This document shows, one piece after another, positions 32,313-40,255 of a stretch of DNA of 40,255 nucleotides; the first letter of the stretch is position 1; every line of letters starts with the position of its first letter. The translations under genes were made by a program, and so were the position numbers. Below the pieces are notes generated by a model. It did no database searches. It was not told the origin of the DNA and saw nothing but the letters and a program-made list of their open reading frames with translations. The DNA comes from an uncultured Streptococcus sp. (GTDB lineage: Bacteria; Bacillota; Bacilli; Lactobacillales; Streptococcaceae), in the NCBI GenBank assembly GCA_902480035.1, contig CABSRC010000002.1:1-40255 (forward strand). The letters are read 5' to 3'.

Positions 32313-33020
32313 TTAAACTTCTATACTTGCATGCTCTGCACTTAATTGATAGATCGTTCCTTCGACCCCAAAATAATCCTTGGCTAGGTCTTTCAATTCC
32401 TGCATAGCTGTTTGTGCACGTTTGGCCTGCTCCTCATCAATGGCTTCAATCACCAAAATAGCATCCTTCGTATCTTCAGTTAGCATGGTTCTTTGAGCTT
32501 CTCGCCAATTCAAACAACGACAAACGGCTCCTTCTTGGTCATAGTAGATGATCTCCCCTTCCAAAGCTGGCGCATCTTCTTCAGCCCCTAATGGAAAGAA
32601 CGGTTCGCCTCCTTTCGCTTGTCCTAGAGAGAGTCCACCCACTAATTTATCCATGTCTTCTCCTCCACAAGGAAGGGCATAAGCCATAGACACACTATTA
32701 TAAAGATCCACCAAAGGATTAATCGGATAAAATTCACGACCCTGGTGAACCCGTTTTAAGAGTGCTTCGATGGAAGATCGGGCTCCTTTTTTTGTTTTAA
32801 ACTTGCTAAAAGCTTGGCGCCACTCTTGAACGAACCCACTCTGGGTATAGTTTTCTTCATCGATAAATTCCCATGCTCTCTTGGCCCCCTTGTCCAACAA
32901 TTCTTTGAAATAAGGATCCTTGGCTTCATCTACTGTATTATCAATGCCATACAAGGACATCACTGTAATTCTAGCTGTTGGGAACAAATCCCAAAATTCT
33001 TGATCGACTGTTACTTTCAT
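32313..33020 (-). CDS. B3/4 (tRNA-binding/editing-like) domain protein
   Basis: A 235-aa protein of the stand-alone B3/4 family, named after the editing module in the phenylalanyl-tRNA synthetase beta chain. Typical segments: ARSSIEALLKRV, PINPLVDLYNSVSMAYALPCGGED, GGEPFFPLGAEEDAPALEGEIIYYD and ILVIEA. Members may deacylate mischarged aminoacyl-tRNAs or free amino acid adducts; the function is not established. It overlaps the MarR-family gene by 4 nt (ATGA), so the regulator and this protein form one unit. Confidence 0.8.
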   Translation of the reverse strand: MKVTVDQEFWDLFPTARITVMSLYGIDNTVDEAKDPYFKELLDKGAKRAWEFIDEENYTQSGFVQEWRQAFSKFKTKKGARSSIEALLKRVHQGREFYPINPLVDLYNSVSMAYALPCGGEDMDKLVGGLSLGQAKGGEPFFPLGAEEDAPALEGEIIYYDQEGAVCRCLNWREAQRTMLTEDTKDAILVIEAIDEEQAKRAQTAMQELKDLAKDYFGVEGTIYQLSAEHASIEV

Positions 33021-33481
33021 TGCTTTACCTCACTATAATTTCTTTTTTTACCTTTTTTAACTAGTTCCCAATCCAAGGTGATATTCTCACGAACTCGGAT
33101 GAGATACTCTTCTAACTGTGCGACTTCTTTTTTGGAAAATCCTTTTAAAGCAGTTCTCTCAGAGTAAAGATGCTCCCCTAAAATGAAGGGGTAAATCTGC
33201 TTACCTTTTTCAGTTAACTCCCATTCCTTTGTTTTGAGATTTTCACTTCTCGGACGTTGCTGAATCAAGCCACGCTCTTCTAGTTTTTTTACGGACCTTG
33301 CAACGGTGGATCGATCTACTTTCAAGAGGTCAGAGAGTTCTTCCTGAATCATTCCAGGTTGCTCTGCAATTCGCACCAGATAGAGATATTGACCACGTGC
33401 TAATTCTAAATCTCTAAATTCGATATTTGCAATAGAATCCAGAGCGCGCGCAATGATACCAATCTCACGCAAAATACTCAT
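33017..33481 (-). CDS. MarR-family transcriptional regulator
   Basis: A 154-aa winged-helix dimer regulator. The DNA-binding part reads MIQEELSDLLKVDRSTVARSVKKLEERGLIQ (about 39-70), followed by the wing RPRSENLKTKEWELTEKG. It probably controls its own operon with the B3/4-domain gene through the perfect 24-bp palindrome 38 bp upstream, which overlaps the -35. The ligand is unknown; no Cys in the DNA-binding part suggests thiol sensing. AGGAGGAG stands before the ATG. Confidence 0.88.
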   Translation of the reverse strand: MSILREIGIIARALDSIANIEFRDLELARGQYLYLVRIAEQPGMIQEELSDLLKVDRSTVARSVKKLEERGLIQQRPRSENLKTKEWELTEKGKQIYPFILGEHLYSERTALKGFSKKEVAQLEEYLIRVRENITLDWELVKKGKKRNYSEVKQ

Positions 33482-33518
33482 CCCACTCCTCCTTTCTTGT
33501 TAGAAATAGAGTAACATA

Positions 33519-33542
33519 TTTTTATTGCAAATGCAATAAAAA
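33519..33542 (-). promoter_or_regulatory. MarR-type operator overlapping a promoter
   Basis: Perfect inverted repeat TTTTTATTGCA-AA-TGCAATAAAAA (11-2-11). On the minus strand a -35 TTGCAT lies within it, with a 17-bp spacer to the extended -10 TGTTACTCT. Position before marR suggests autorepression. Confidence 0.8.
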
Positions 33543-33546
33543 TCGG

Positions 33547-33577
33547 CAAAAAAAGAAACCAGATACCATCTGATTTC
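33547..33577 (-). terminator. Terminator after the YihY-family gene
   Basis: Minus-strand stem AGAAATCAGAT-GGT-ATCTGGTTTCT (one G-U pair), then TTTTTT. It starts at the stop codon of the gene. Confidence 0.85.
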
Positions 33578-34551
33578 TATTCTTTCTTTTTATCTCTATT
33601 TTTTAGACGTAATCGTTGTTTTAATTTTAATGAAGTTTCTCTATGCCGAAAGGCTACTTCTTCCGTTTTTAATTTGGAGACAATTTCTCCATTACGCGTT
33701 TGGAATTTGGCTTCTCTGGCAAATTGGACACTGGCGTTTAAAATACAACCAATAATCATGATTTTAGCTACCAAGATAAACCAAAACATAATAACCGCTA
33801 GGACGACTGAACCGAAGAAACGAGCATCTAAGAAATGACTCACATAGCGATCTACATATTTCCAAAAGATATTCAAGATCGCATACAGGACAACAACCAC
33901 AAAGGTCGCCCCTGGAAAAACATATCTAAATTTTGGAATTTTAACATTTGGAAGCGTGTAATAGAGCAAGACCAGACTGACAAAGAGCAAGAGGTAGATG
34001 GTTGGCTCTGTCAAATTCAGTAAACGCACATAAATTGTCCGATCAAATGAAAAGGTCTGATAGAGATAGCGGACGATCATTTTTCCAAACATGGAAAGGA
34101 TCAGCGAGAGCCCAAACAAACCCTGTAAGGCAAAACTGATCAGAAAGCTAAAGAGTCGCCCCCAGATAATACCACGCTCCTTTTCCACCCCGTAACTCTT
34201 ATTATAGGCTTTTTGAAGGTAGGCAATGCTCTGAGAGAAGATCCACAAAGCAGAAATAATCGAGAAACTCAGTAACCCTGTCGAAGGCTTGGTCAACACA
34301 CTCGAGATCATCTGGGCCACCGTCCGATACAAGGAAGCGGGCAGAATTTCTTTTAGACTCAAAAGAATCTGAGTAGGACGAATGTGAAAATAGGGCAAGA
34401 TATTTGCTGCAATCAGCATCAAAGGGAAAATAGAGATCAACAAATAATAAGCCACCGCAATGCTGGTGATATCAGACTCTGCACTCTGATAAAACCGCAC
34501 GAAGCCCTTTATAAATGGCTGTCCCAGTACTTTTTGTAGGACCTTTTTCAT
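33577..34551 (-). CDS. YihY/virulence factor BrkB-family membrane protein
   Basis: A 324-aa inner-membrane protein with about six helices and the family start FYQSAESDITSIAVAYYLLISIFPLMLIAAN. Further helices lie near 88-105, 130-160, 180-205, 215-235 and 245-270; the C-terminus is basic and cytoplasmic (LKLKQRLRLKNRDKKKE). Once annotated as RNase BN by mistake, the family has no proven activity; transport roles have been proposed. GGAGGTGACGAATG gives a strong start. It follows map by about 80 bp and ends in a terminator. Confidence 0.88.
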   Translation of the reverse strand: MKKVLQKVLGQPFIKGFVRFYQSAESDITSIAVAYYLLISIFPLMLIAANILPYFHIRPTQILLSLKEILPASLYRTVAQMISSVLTKPSTGLLSFSIISALWIFSQSIAYLQKAYNKSYGVEKERGIIWGRLFSFLISFALQGLFGLSLILSMFGKMIVRYLYQTFSFDRTIYVRLLNLTEPTIYLLLFVSLVLLYYTLPNVKIPKFRYVFPGATFVVVVLYAILNIFWKYVDRYVSHFLDARFFGSVVLAVIMFWFILVAKIMIIGCILNASVQFAREAKFQTRNGEIVSKLKTEEVAFRHRETSLKLKQRLRLKNRDKKKE

Positions 34552-34633
34552 TCGTCACCTCCCCATTTTACTAAAAAAGAGCAAAGAGCGAAACCAGACA
34601 CTTGCCTTCAGCTCCATTCTTTCCTCTCTAGTT

Positions 34634-35494
34634 TTAGTATGTTCCTTCTTCACCTTGACTAGTTAAGATCACTGGACCATCTTTTGTAATCACAAATTGA
34701 TGCTCGTATTGACAAGATAGGCCACCGTCAAGGGTCTTATGGGCCCAACCAGTTTCCATATCTGTATCAATCTCCCAAGTACCAGTATTAATCATTGGTT
34801 CAATCGTCAAGACCATCCCTTCACGTAAGCGAAGACCGCGTCCAGCACGACCATAATGTGGGACCATTGGTTCTTCATGCATGGTAGGCCCGACACCGTG
34901 GCCGACCAAGTCACGCACAACGCCATAGCCCTTGCTTTCCGCATACTCTTGAATCGCTGCGCCAATATCTCCCAAGCGATTACCTACGACCGCTTTCTCA
35001 ATTCCCTTATAGAGACATTCTTTGGTCACGTCCATCAAATCTTTGACTTCTTGCGAAACATTTCCAACCGCATAAGCCCAGCAAGAGTCCGCCAAGCCAC
35101 CACTATAAGACTCCGTGTATTTCTTGACTTGCGCTACATTATCAAAATCTAATTTCGATACATCCAAAACAGACTTATCAAGCGGTTCTGACAAGACCAT
35201 GTCTACCTTGAGGAGATCACCATCTTTGAGAATGACATGACGTGGAAAAGCATGGGCTACCTCGTCATTCAAACCACAGCAAGTCGCATAAGGATAATCC
35301 ATGAGACTGCCTTCTACACCGATCTGAAGCGGCAAGACATTGGCTTCTTTACAGCGACGACGGACATATTCTTCTACTTCCCATAGGTCAAGCCCTGGCT
35401 TGATCAAGTCACGTAATCCAATATGGATGCTGGCAAGGAAATCACCTGCACGATCCATGGCTTCAATTTCACGTTGTGATTTTAATGTAATCAT
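34634..35494 (-). CDS. map: Methionine aminopeptidase, type I (streptococcal insert form)
   Basis: A 286-aa cytoplasmic metalloprotease removing N-terminal Met from new proteins. Metal ligands by alignment with E. coli MAP: Asp98, Asp136, His199, Glu232 and Glu264; His206 lines the active site. An insertion of about 28 residues (about 103-130, PLDKSVLDVSKLDFDNVAQV region) lies between the two Asp ligands; it is the known MetAP1a feature of streptococci. No N-terminal zinc finger. CATTG-rich leader, SD AGGAGA close to the ATG. Confidence 0.95.
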   Translation of the reverse strand: MITLKSQREIEAMDRAGDFLASIHIGLRDLIKPGLDLWEVEEYVRRRCKEANVLPLQIGVEGSLMDYPYATCCGLNDEVAHAFPRHVILKDGDLLKVDMVLSEPLDKSVLDVSKLDFDNVAQVKKYTESYSGGLADSCWAYAVGNVSQEVKDLMDVTKECLYKGIEKAVVGNRLGDIGAAIQEYAESKGYGVVRDLVGHGVGPTMHEEPMVPHYGRAGRGLRLREGMVLTIEPMINTGTWEIDTDMETGWAHKTLDGGLSCQYEHQFVITKDGPVILTSQGEEGTY

Positions 35495-35515
35495 TGTCTC
35501 CTCATTTCTTTTTGT

Positions 35516-36793
35516 TTAATTAATCTTAATTGTAATGGTTGCTTTCGCAACTAGCTGCAGATCTAAATACAAGCTAAAATCAACCAAGGCCGAACGTCTG
35601 GTTCGTCGAACTAGTTGTGGTTCAATGCGGATCACATCATCCACCTGCACAGCCTGTAAAAAATTGATGATCAACTGTTCGACAATCAAGCTACGCCCAC
35701 TGTGTTGCATCATCTTGCGAATAACCTTCATCAGCACTTCGATCATGACCCCATTGGCCAAAACACCGCTTTTCTCCAGCATACTTGGCTCCACTGTGAA
35801 TTGGTAATGGTCGTTCTCTGTTTGAATCTTTTGACCAATTTGCTCACTAAAGGTTGGTAAGCTAGAAAACTGCACCTTGCTAATCCGATCCATGACATCC
35901 CGACGCGTAATAACACCCAGCAAGGTCTGGTTATTACGAACAACAGGAATCATTTCATAATCTTCAGCGATCATCCGTTGGCTAATCGTCGCAATGCTGG
36001 TGGACAAATTAGTGGTAAAAATGGTCCGTGACATCACCTTATCAAGGGTCGTCTGAGGCGCCTTATCTCCAGCATCTCTCATGGTTACGACGCCCACTAC
36101 CATCTGGTGCTGATTGACAACCGGAAAACGACTAAAGCGATTCTTTCGAACCAAATCTAAATAATCCCGGACCGTATCCGTCTCAGAAAGATAGCCGTAC
36201 TCATGGAAGGGCCGATAGACCTGCTCGACTGTCAAGATATCCGTCTTGATCTGCATATTAGACAAGGCCTTATTGATCATAGTCGCGACGGTATAGGTAT
36301 CGTGTGAAGTTCGGATGACTGGGATTTGTACCTGATTGGCCAGATCAATCACATCCTCACTCACTTCAAAGCCACCTGTCACTAAGACCGCATTGTCATG
36401 TTTAAGAGCCAATCGTTGGATGCTAGTACGGTCACCCACGATCAAAAGCCCACCTTCAGACACATAGTCTAGGACGTGCTTTTCCGTCATGGCACCAATA
36501 TAGAATTTATTAAATTCTTTTTCGAGTCCCTCTTCACCTGCTAATATTTCAGAGCCGGTGATTTCTAAAATTTCCCGATAGGTCAAATGCTCTAGTACAG
36601 CCTTTTTCGATTTAACACGGATGGTCCCACTTCTAGGACGCGTTTCTACAATTCCTTGATTTTCAGCTTCTTTAATGGCACGATAAGCCGTCCCATCACT
36701 GACATTTAAAAAATTGGAAATACTCCGAACACTGACCCGTTTTCCAATCGGTAATTTTTCGAGATAGTCTAAAATCTCTTGGTGTTTACTCAT
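35516..36793 (-). CDS. DRTGG/CBS/hotdog domain regulator (YtoI-like)
   Basis: A 425-aa multi-domain protein: an N-terminal GntR-like winged helix (about 1-65: VRSISNFLNVSDGTAYRAIKEAE), a DRTGG domain (about 100-185: VGDRTSIQRLALKH, VTGGFEVSEDV), two CBS repeats (about 190-310: RKNRFSRFPVVNQHQMVVGVVTMRD and MIPVVRNNQTLLGVITRRDVMD) and a C-terminal hotdog thioesterase-like domain (about 320-425). The order matches Bacillus YtoI. CBS pairs usually bind adenine nucleotides, so it may be a nucleotide-sensing DNA-binding regulator; targets are unknown. Its start lies inside the end of the GNAT gene by 8 nt. Confidence 0.88.
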   Translation of the reverse strand: MSKHQEILDYLEKLPIGKRVSVRSISNFLNVSDGTAYRAIKEAENQGIVETRPRSGTIRVKSKKAVLEHLTYREILEITGSEILAGEEGLEKEFNKFYIGAMTEKHVLDYVSEGGLLIVGDRTSIQRLALKHDNAVLVTGGFEVSEDVIDLANQVQIPVIRTSHDTYTVATMINKALSNMQIKTDILTVEQVYRPFHEYGYLSETDTVRDYLDLVRKNRFSRFPVVNQHQMVVGVVTMRDAGDKAPQTTLDKVMSRTIFTTNLSTSIATISQRMIAEDYEMIPVVRNNQTLLGVITRRDVMDRISKVQFSSLPTFSEQIGQKIQTENDHYQFTVEPSMLEKSGVLANGVMIEVLMKVIRKMMQHSGRSLIVEQLIINFLQAVQVDDVIRIEPQLVRRTRRSALVDFSLYLDLQLVAKATITIKIN

Positions 36794-37337
36794 AGAAGTC
36801 CCCTCTACCTAGGCGGAAATCATAATAATCGCGCATTTTACGCGTATAACGGTCACTCCCTTTAAATTGACGAAAGAGACGAAAGCCAGCCTTTAAAGCG
36901 ACCTTTTGACTCCCTGCATTTTCAACATGGGTGACAATCTTAAGCTCCTTCAGTTGAAATTTCTCAAATGAGAGATAGACCAACTCTTTGACCGCTTCAG
37001 TCATGAGGCCCTTTCCCCAAAAATCTTTGCGTAAAAAGTAGCCTAACTCAGCCTCACCCTTGATTTCATCCAACTTTTCAAACTTGATCGAACCGATCAT
37101 CTGATTGGTTTCCTGATCACAGATGGCCCAAACCCCCAAAGGATTTTTCATGAAATAATTGGCTAGTACATACTGGGTTTCGGCAAGATCGGCTTGTGCA
37201 GGAAAGATAAATTGTAAATTTTCAGGATTAGAAGCAATCTTATAAAAATCTTCCGCATCCTCAAAGAGAAAAGGTCGTAAATACAACCTTTGTGTTTCAA
37301 TTAGTGAATAGGCAGCTAAGTGCGTCCAAATATTCAT
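36786..37337 (-). CDS. GNAT acetyltransferase, RimJ/RimL type
   Basis: A 183-aa N-acetyltransferase: LIETQRLYLRPFLFEDAEDFYKIASNP at the start, GELGYFLRKDFWGKGLMTEAVKELV with the acetyl-CoA loop (RKDFWGKGLMTEA), and VENAGSQKVALKAGFRLFRQ. RimJ/RimL relatives acetylate ribosomal protein N-termini, but many members act on other amines. I start at the ATG at 37337 because GGAG lies 6 nt before it; an upstream ATG at 37349 has no SD. Coupled to the YtoI-like gene by overlap. Confidence 0.88.
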   Translation of the reverse strand: MNIWTHLAAYSLIETQRLYLRPFLFEDAEDFYKIASNPENLQFIFPAQADLAETQYVLANYFMKNPLGVWAICDQETNQMIGSIKFEKLDEIKGEAELGYFLRKDFWGKGLMTEAVKELVYLSFEKFQLKELKIVTHVENAGSQKVALKAGFRLFRQFKGSDRYTRKMRDYYDFRLGRGDFYE

Positions 37338-37393
37338 CTCAAACTCCATTGTTCGTGTATCCAGCTGCCACTATCAGATCTCTAGCTCTGTCA

Positions 37394-38653
37394 CTATTCC
37401 TCTACCAACTGGATATTTGCTCCAAGTTGAGTCAATTTATGAATAATATCTGAATACCCGCGAAGGATGTATTCTACATTTGTAATTTCTGTTGTTCCAG
37501 AAGCCATGAGACCTGCGATCACTAAAGCCGCACCAGCTCGAAGATCCGTCGCTTTCACACTGGATCCTGTCAATTGATTTGGTCCTTCATAGATAATGTG
37601 GTCGTTCAAGGTCGAAATAGTAGCCCCCATTTTAGCCAATTCTGGCACATGGTTGACCCGCTTTTCATAAATCGTATCAACAATTCGACCACGTCCTGCA
37701 GCAGTTAAGAGCAAAGGTGTGATCGGTTGTTGCAGATCTGTCGCGAAACCAGGATAAGGAGACGTTTTGATCTGGATCGCCTTCAAGCCTGTTTGTTTTT
37801 CTACAAAGATGCTATCTTCAGAAATGGTCATGCGCACACCCATTTCCTCTAACTTGGCAATATAGCTCTCCAAATGCTCATACAGGACATTATTGATCTG
37901 GATACCTTCTCCGATAGCAGCTGCAAGCGCAATATAAGTTCCTGCTTCGATGCGATCCGGAATCACTTGATGTCTCGTCCCATGCAAATGCGGAACACCA
38001 TCAATGGTAATGATATCCGTCCCTGCTCCCCGAATATGGGCTCCCATATTGTTCAACAAGGTTACCACATCGATAATTTCAGGTTCCCGAGCAGCATTCT
38101 CAATCACTGTCCGACCTTCAGCCTTGACGGCCGCCAAAATCGTATTGATCGTTGCACCAACACTAACAGTGTCCATATAGATAATCGCTCCTTGAAGGGG
38201 CTTGCCGTCTGTCGCAAGCTTCATACTGGAGCCATCCATGGTCATAGCAGCTCCCATCGCTTCAAAGGCCTTCAAATGCAAATCGATCGGACGCGGGCCA
38301 AGATCACACCCGCCAGGTAGTCCAACCGTTGCTTGACCGTAGCGCCCTAATAAACTGCCATAGAAATAATAGGAGGCACGGAGACTATTGATCTTTCCAA
38401 ATGGCATGGGCATATCCTTCACCCCACGAGGATCAATGATCAAACTGTCTTCTTTGCGCTCGATCTTAGCCCCCATAATGGTCATGATATCAATCAAACT
38501 TGCAACATCTGAGATATCTGGCACCCCATCAAGGGTCACAATATCATCCGCCAGAATGGTCGCAGGAATCAGGGCTACTACGCTGTTTTTTGCGCCACTA
38601 ATGGTCACCTCTCCTTTTAGAGGGCGACCACCATTTATTACAATTTTTTTCAT
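37394..38653 (-). CDS. murA: UDP-N-acetylglucosamine 1-carboxyvinyltransferase
   Basis: A 419-aa enzyme for the first committed step of peptidoglycan synthesis, joining PEP to UDP-GlcNAc. NGGRPLKGEVTISGAKNS with Lys22-Asn23, the mobile loop LPGGCDLGPRPIDLH with catalytic Cys116 (the fosfomycin target), DRIEAGTY and PGFATDLQQP. Gram-positives carry two paralogues (MurA1/MurZ and MurA2); I cannot assign this copy with certainty. A leader of about 95 nt precedes the ATG, and the SD is weak. Confidence 0.94.
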   Translation of the reverse strand: MKKIVINGGRPLKGEVTISGAKNSVVALIPATILADDIVTLDGVPDISDVASLIDIMTIMGAKIERKEDSLIIDPRGVKDMPMPFGKINSLRASYYFYGSLLGRYGQATVGLPGGCDLGPRPIDLHLKAFEAMGAAMTMDGSSMKLATDGKPLQGAIIYMDTVSVGATINTILAAVKAEGRTVIENAAREPEIIDVVTLLNNMGAHIRGAGTDIITIDGVPHLHGTRHQVIPDRIEAGTYIALAAAIGEGIQINNVLYEHLESYIAKLEEMGVRMTISEDSIFVEKQTGLKAIQIKTSPYPGFATDLQQPITPLLLTAAGRGRIVDTIYEKRVNHVPELAKMGATISTLNDHIIYEGPNQLTGSSVKATDLRAGAALVIAGLMASGTTEITNVEYILRGYSDIIHKLTQLGANIQLVEE

Positions 38654-38748
38654 CTTAATAATTCATTAGCTCTTTCAAATCTTTTTCCTTTTACTATCGT
38701 TTTTTTCAACGGAAATAAAAGGGACAATGTATTTAAAATACTGCATCT

Positions 38749-38777
38749 ATTATACCACAGATCGCCCTATTTTTCCA
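38749..38777 (-). promoter_or_regulatory. Promoter of murA
   Basis: TG-extended -10 TGGTATAAT (TATAAT at 38749-38754), 17-bp spacer, -35 TGGAAA (38772-38777). Confidence 0.75.
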
Positions 38778-38798
38778 TCTGTAGGAATTTTCAACACG

Positions 38799-38825
38799 AA
38801 AAAAAGCCAGGATCATCTTGACCCT
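38799..38825 (-). terminator. Terminator after metK
   Basis: Minus-strand stem AGGGTCA-AGA-TGATCCT (one G-U pair), then GGCTTTTTTT, about 20 bp past the metK stop. Confidence 0.85.
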
Positions 38826-38845
38826 AACTTTTCCATTTCAGCGAA

Positions 38846-40036
38846 TTATTTTACAGCATCTTTCAAGGCTTCTACCTTGTCCAAACGTTCCCATGGAAGA
38901 TCGATATCTGTCCGTCCCATATGACCGTATGCTGCTGTTTGACGGTAGATTGGACGTTTGAGGTCCAGCATTTGGATAATCCCTGCAGGACGAAGATCAA
39001 AGATCTCACGCGCTGCTGCTTCTAATTTGCTCTCAGCAACAGTACTTGTACCGAAAGTATCGATACGAACAGATACTGGGTGAGCCACCCCGATCGCATA
39101 AGCCAATTGCACTTCTGCCTTCTTAGCAAGACCAGCTGCCACAATGTTTTTAGCAATGTAACGAGCTGCATAAGAAGCCGAACGGTCCACCTTGGTTGCA
39201 TCCTTACCAGAGAAGGCACCACCACCATGACGTGAATAACCACCATAGGTATCGACGATGATCTTACGACCTGTCAATCCTGAGTCTCCTTGAGGACCAC
39301 CTATAACAAAGCGTCCTGTTGGGTTGATGAAGAATTTTGTCTCATCATCTAGGTAAGAAGCTGGAATCACTTCTTTAATGACCTTATTAATCACATCTTC
39401 GTGGATTTGTTTATTGCTGACATCTGGATCGTGTTGGGTTGAAATAACAACCGTATCCACGCGCACTGGACGATCGTTTTCATCGTACTCAACAGTGACT
39501 TGTGATTTGGCATCTGGACGAAGATAGCTAATTTCCCCAGACTTACGAAGCTCTGCCAAACGACGAACCAACTTATGACTGAGTGAGATTGGCAATGGCA
39601 TGAGTTCTTCTGTTTCATCCACCGCAAAACCAAACATGAGACCTTGGTCTCCTGCACCAATCAAATCGAGTGGATCTTGATCCGTATTCCCACGTACTTC
39701 TAGGGCTTCGTTTACCCCTTGAGCGATATCAGGAGATTGTTCCACCAATGATGGGTGAACTCCCACAGTTTCAGCAGAGAAACCATATTCTGTATTGGTA
39801 TAGCCAATTTCTGCAATGGTATCGCGAACAACACGGTTAATATCGACATATGCATTTGTTGAAATTTCACCAAAAACATGGACTGAGCCTGTATAAACAG
39901 CTGTTTCAGCCGCAACGTGTGCTTCTGGATCTTGCTCTAAAATAGCATCTAAAATAGCATCTGAAATTTGGTCTGCAATCTTATCTGGATGCCCCTCAGA
40001 TACTGATTCAGACGTGAAAAGTTTACGTTCTGACAT
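38846..40036 (-). CDS. metK: S-adenosylmethionine synthetase
   Basis: A 396-aa enzyme making SAM from methionine and ATP. SVSEGHPDKIADQISDA (His16, Asp18, Lys19 region), GAGDQGLMFG, FVIGGPQGDSGLTGRK and GGGAFSGKDATKVDRS are the family signatures in order. Full length. It supplies the methyl donor for the methyltransferases in this window. Expression should fall when SAM is high, through the SMK box that includes its own SD. Confidence 0.97.
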   Translation of the reverse strand: MSERKLFTSESVSEGHPDKIADQISDAILDAILEQDPEAHVAAETAVYTGSVHVFGEISTNAYVDINRVVRDTIAEIGYTNTEYGFSAETVGVHPSLVEQSPDIAQGVNEALEVRGNTDQDPLDLIGAGDQGLMFGFAVDETEELMPLPISLSHKLVRRLAELRKSGEISYLRPDAKSQVTVEYDENDRPVRVDTVVISTQHDPDVSNKQIHEDVINKVIKEVIPASYLDDETKFFINPTGRFVIGGPQGDSGLTGRKIIVDTYGGYSRHGGGAFSGKDATKVDRSASYAARYIAKNIVAAGLAKKAEVQLAYAIGVAHPVSVRIDTFGTSTVAESKLEAAAREIFDLRPAGIIQMLDLKRPIYRQTAAYGHMGRTDIDLPWERLDKVEALKDAVK

Positions 40037-40042
40037 AAAAAT

Positions 40043-40113
40043 GTCCCCCCTTAAAAAATATTGTTATAGAGTTACAAAGTACTGATAGAAGATTTCTACC
40101 ACCTTATCGGGAC
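40043..40113 (-). promoter_or_regulatory. SMK box (SAM-III) riboswitch of metK
   Basis: Minus strand from 40113: GTCCCGATAAGGTGG, a hairpin TAGAA...TTCTA, TTTGTAACTC, an AT-rich linker, then AAGGGGGGAC, which is the SD. The conserved GTCCCGA anti-SD segment can pair with GGGGGGAC, and the conserved TTGTAAC lies between them, as in the SMK motif known before metK in Lactobacillales. SAM binding would lock the SD away. Confidence 0.9.
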
Positions 40114-40126
40114 CATATAACATCTA

Positions 40127-40155
40127 ATTATAACACATTACCAATAATATGGAAA
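40127..40155 (-). promoter_or_regulatory. Promoter of metK
   Basis: -10 TATAAT (40127-40132), 17-bp spacer, -35 TTTCCA (40150-40155). The transcript would start just upstream of the SMK box. Confidence 0.7.
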
Positions 40156-40255
40156 ATGATTTTTCAAGAAGCCCATTAAATCAGCTTTTTTGGGCTCTAT
40201 TAAACAAACTTAAGCAGTCCTCAAAGTTCCTAAAAAGTTCACAAAAAAATACCCC

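Noticed and set aside
38727..38924. Plus-strand frame between murA and metK
   Set aside because: It covers the murA promoter and metK terminator and runs into metK antisense; no SD.
40161..40200. Hairpin GAGCCCA...TGGGCTTC upstream of the metK promoter as a terminator
   Set aside because: No proper T-tract follows and the gene that it would end lies outside the window; left unassigned.

Overview
The window looks like chromosome of a viridans-group Streptococcus (mitis/sanguinis/parasanguinis type). The gene content and order argue for this: a rlmI-aroD-aroE / aroB-aroC-tyrA-ylbF-aroA-aroK-pheA-lcp run in the order known from pneumococcus, a ligA-dgkB-pulA run, a methionine aminopeptidase with the streptococcal-type insertion, a preQ1-II riboswitch before queT and an SMK (SAM-III) box before metK. 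The species cannot be fixed from sequence reading alone. Bases 1-85 are not biological: they are an untrimmed Illumina P5/Nextera Read 1 adapter, so this is the raw end of an assembled contig.

Bases 86 to about 11,190 are an accessory island at the 3' end of the 23S rRNA methyltransferase gene rlmD (rumA family, minus strand). From left to right it holds a peptidase E-like gene and an AAC(6')-type acetyltransferase; a short rlmD-like 3' fragment and stacked palindromes; a zinc/cadmium module (cadA, cadC and a decayed ZIP transporter behind a promoter with two matching operator-like repeats); and a macrolide-resistance module of the MEGA type (mef(E), msr(D), both leader peptides, a broken umuC remnant and its satellite genes). 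The main unadvertised structure is a set of same-orientation copies of a rumA-type 3' end (peptide HVECV-A/S-LLVK, then stop). They sit at 1428-1466, 5680-5715 and 11065-11094 and bracket the two modules, and the last two also share a roughly 230-bp, roughly 90% identical flank. I read this as tandem accretion of two related integrative elements at a rumA-type attachment site, both now without an intact integrase.

Bases 11,189-23,365 are core genes, nearly all on the minus strand. The shikimate and aromatic amino acid pathway is almost complete (aroD, aroE, aroB, aroC, aroA, aroK, pheA, tyrA), with ylbF and an LCP-family envelope gene included. tyrA carries an in-frame TGA that would end the protein about half way, so tyrosine synthesis may be lost. 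A terminator-like hairpin between aroE and aroB divides the run.

Bases 23,596-40,255 are further core functions: a plus-strand LTA synthase-family enzyme; then minus-strand pullulanase, diacylglycerol/lipid kinase and DNA ligase; the queuosine-precursor transporter queT under a preQ1-II riboswitch, divergent from a gtrA-like gene; a MarR-family regulator with a B3/4-domain protein behind a perfect 24-bp palindrome; a YihY-family membrane protein; methionine aminopeptidase; a CBS/DRTGG/hotdog regulator with a GNAT acetyltransferase; murA; and metK under an SMK box. I saw no tRNA, rRNA or CRISPR array. The biological systems seen are of known kinds; the layered attachment-site architecture is the least expected part.
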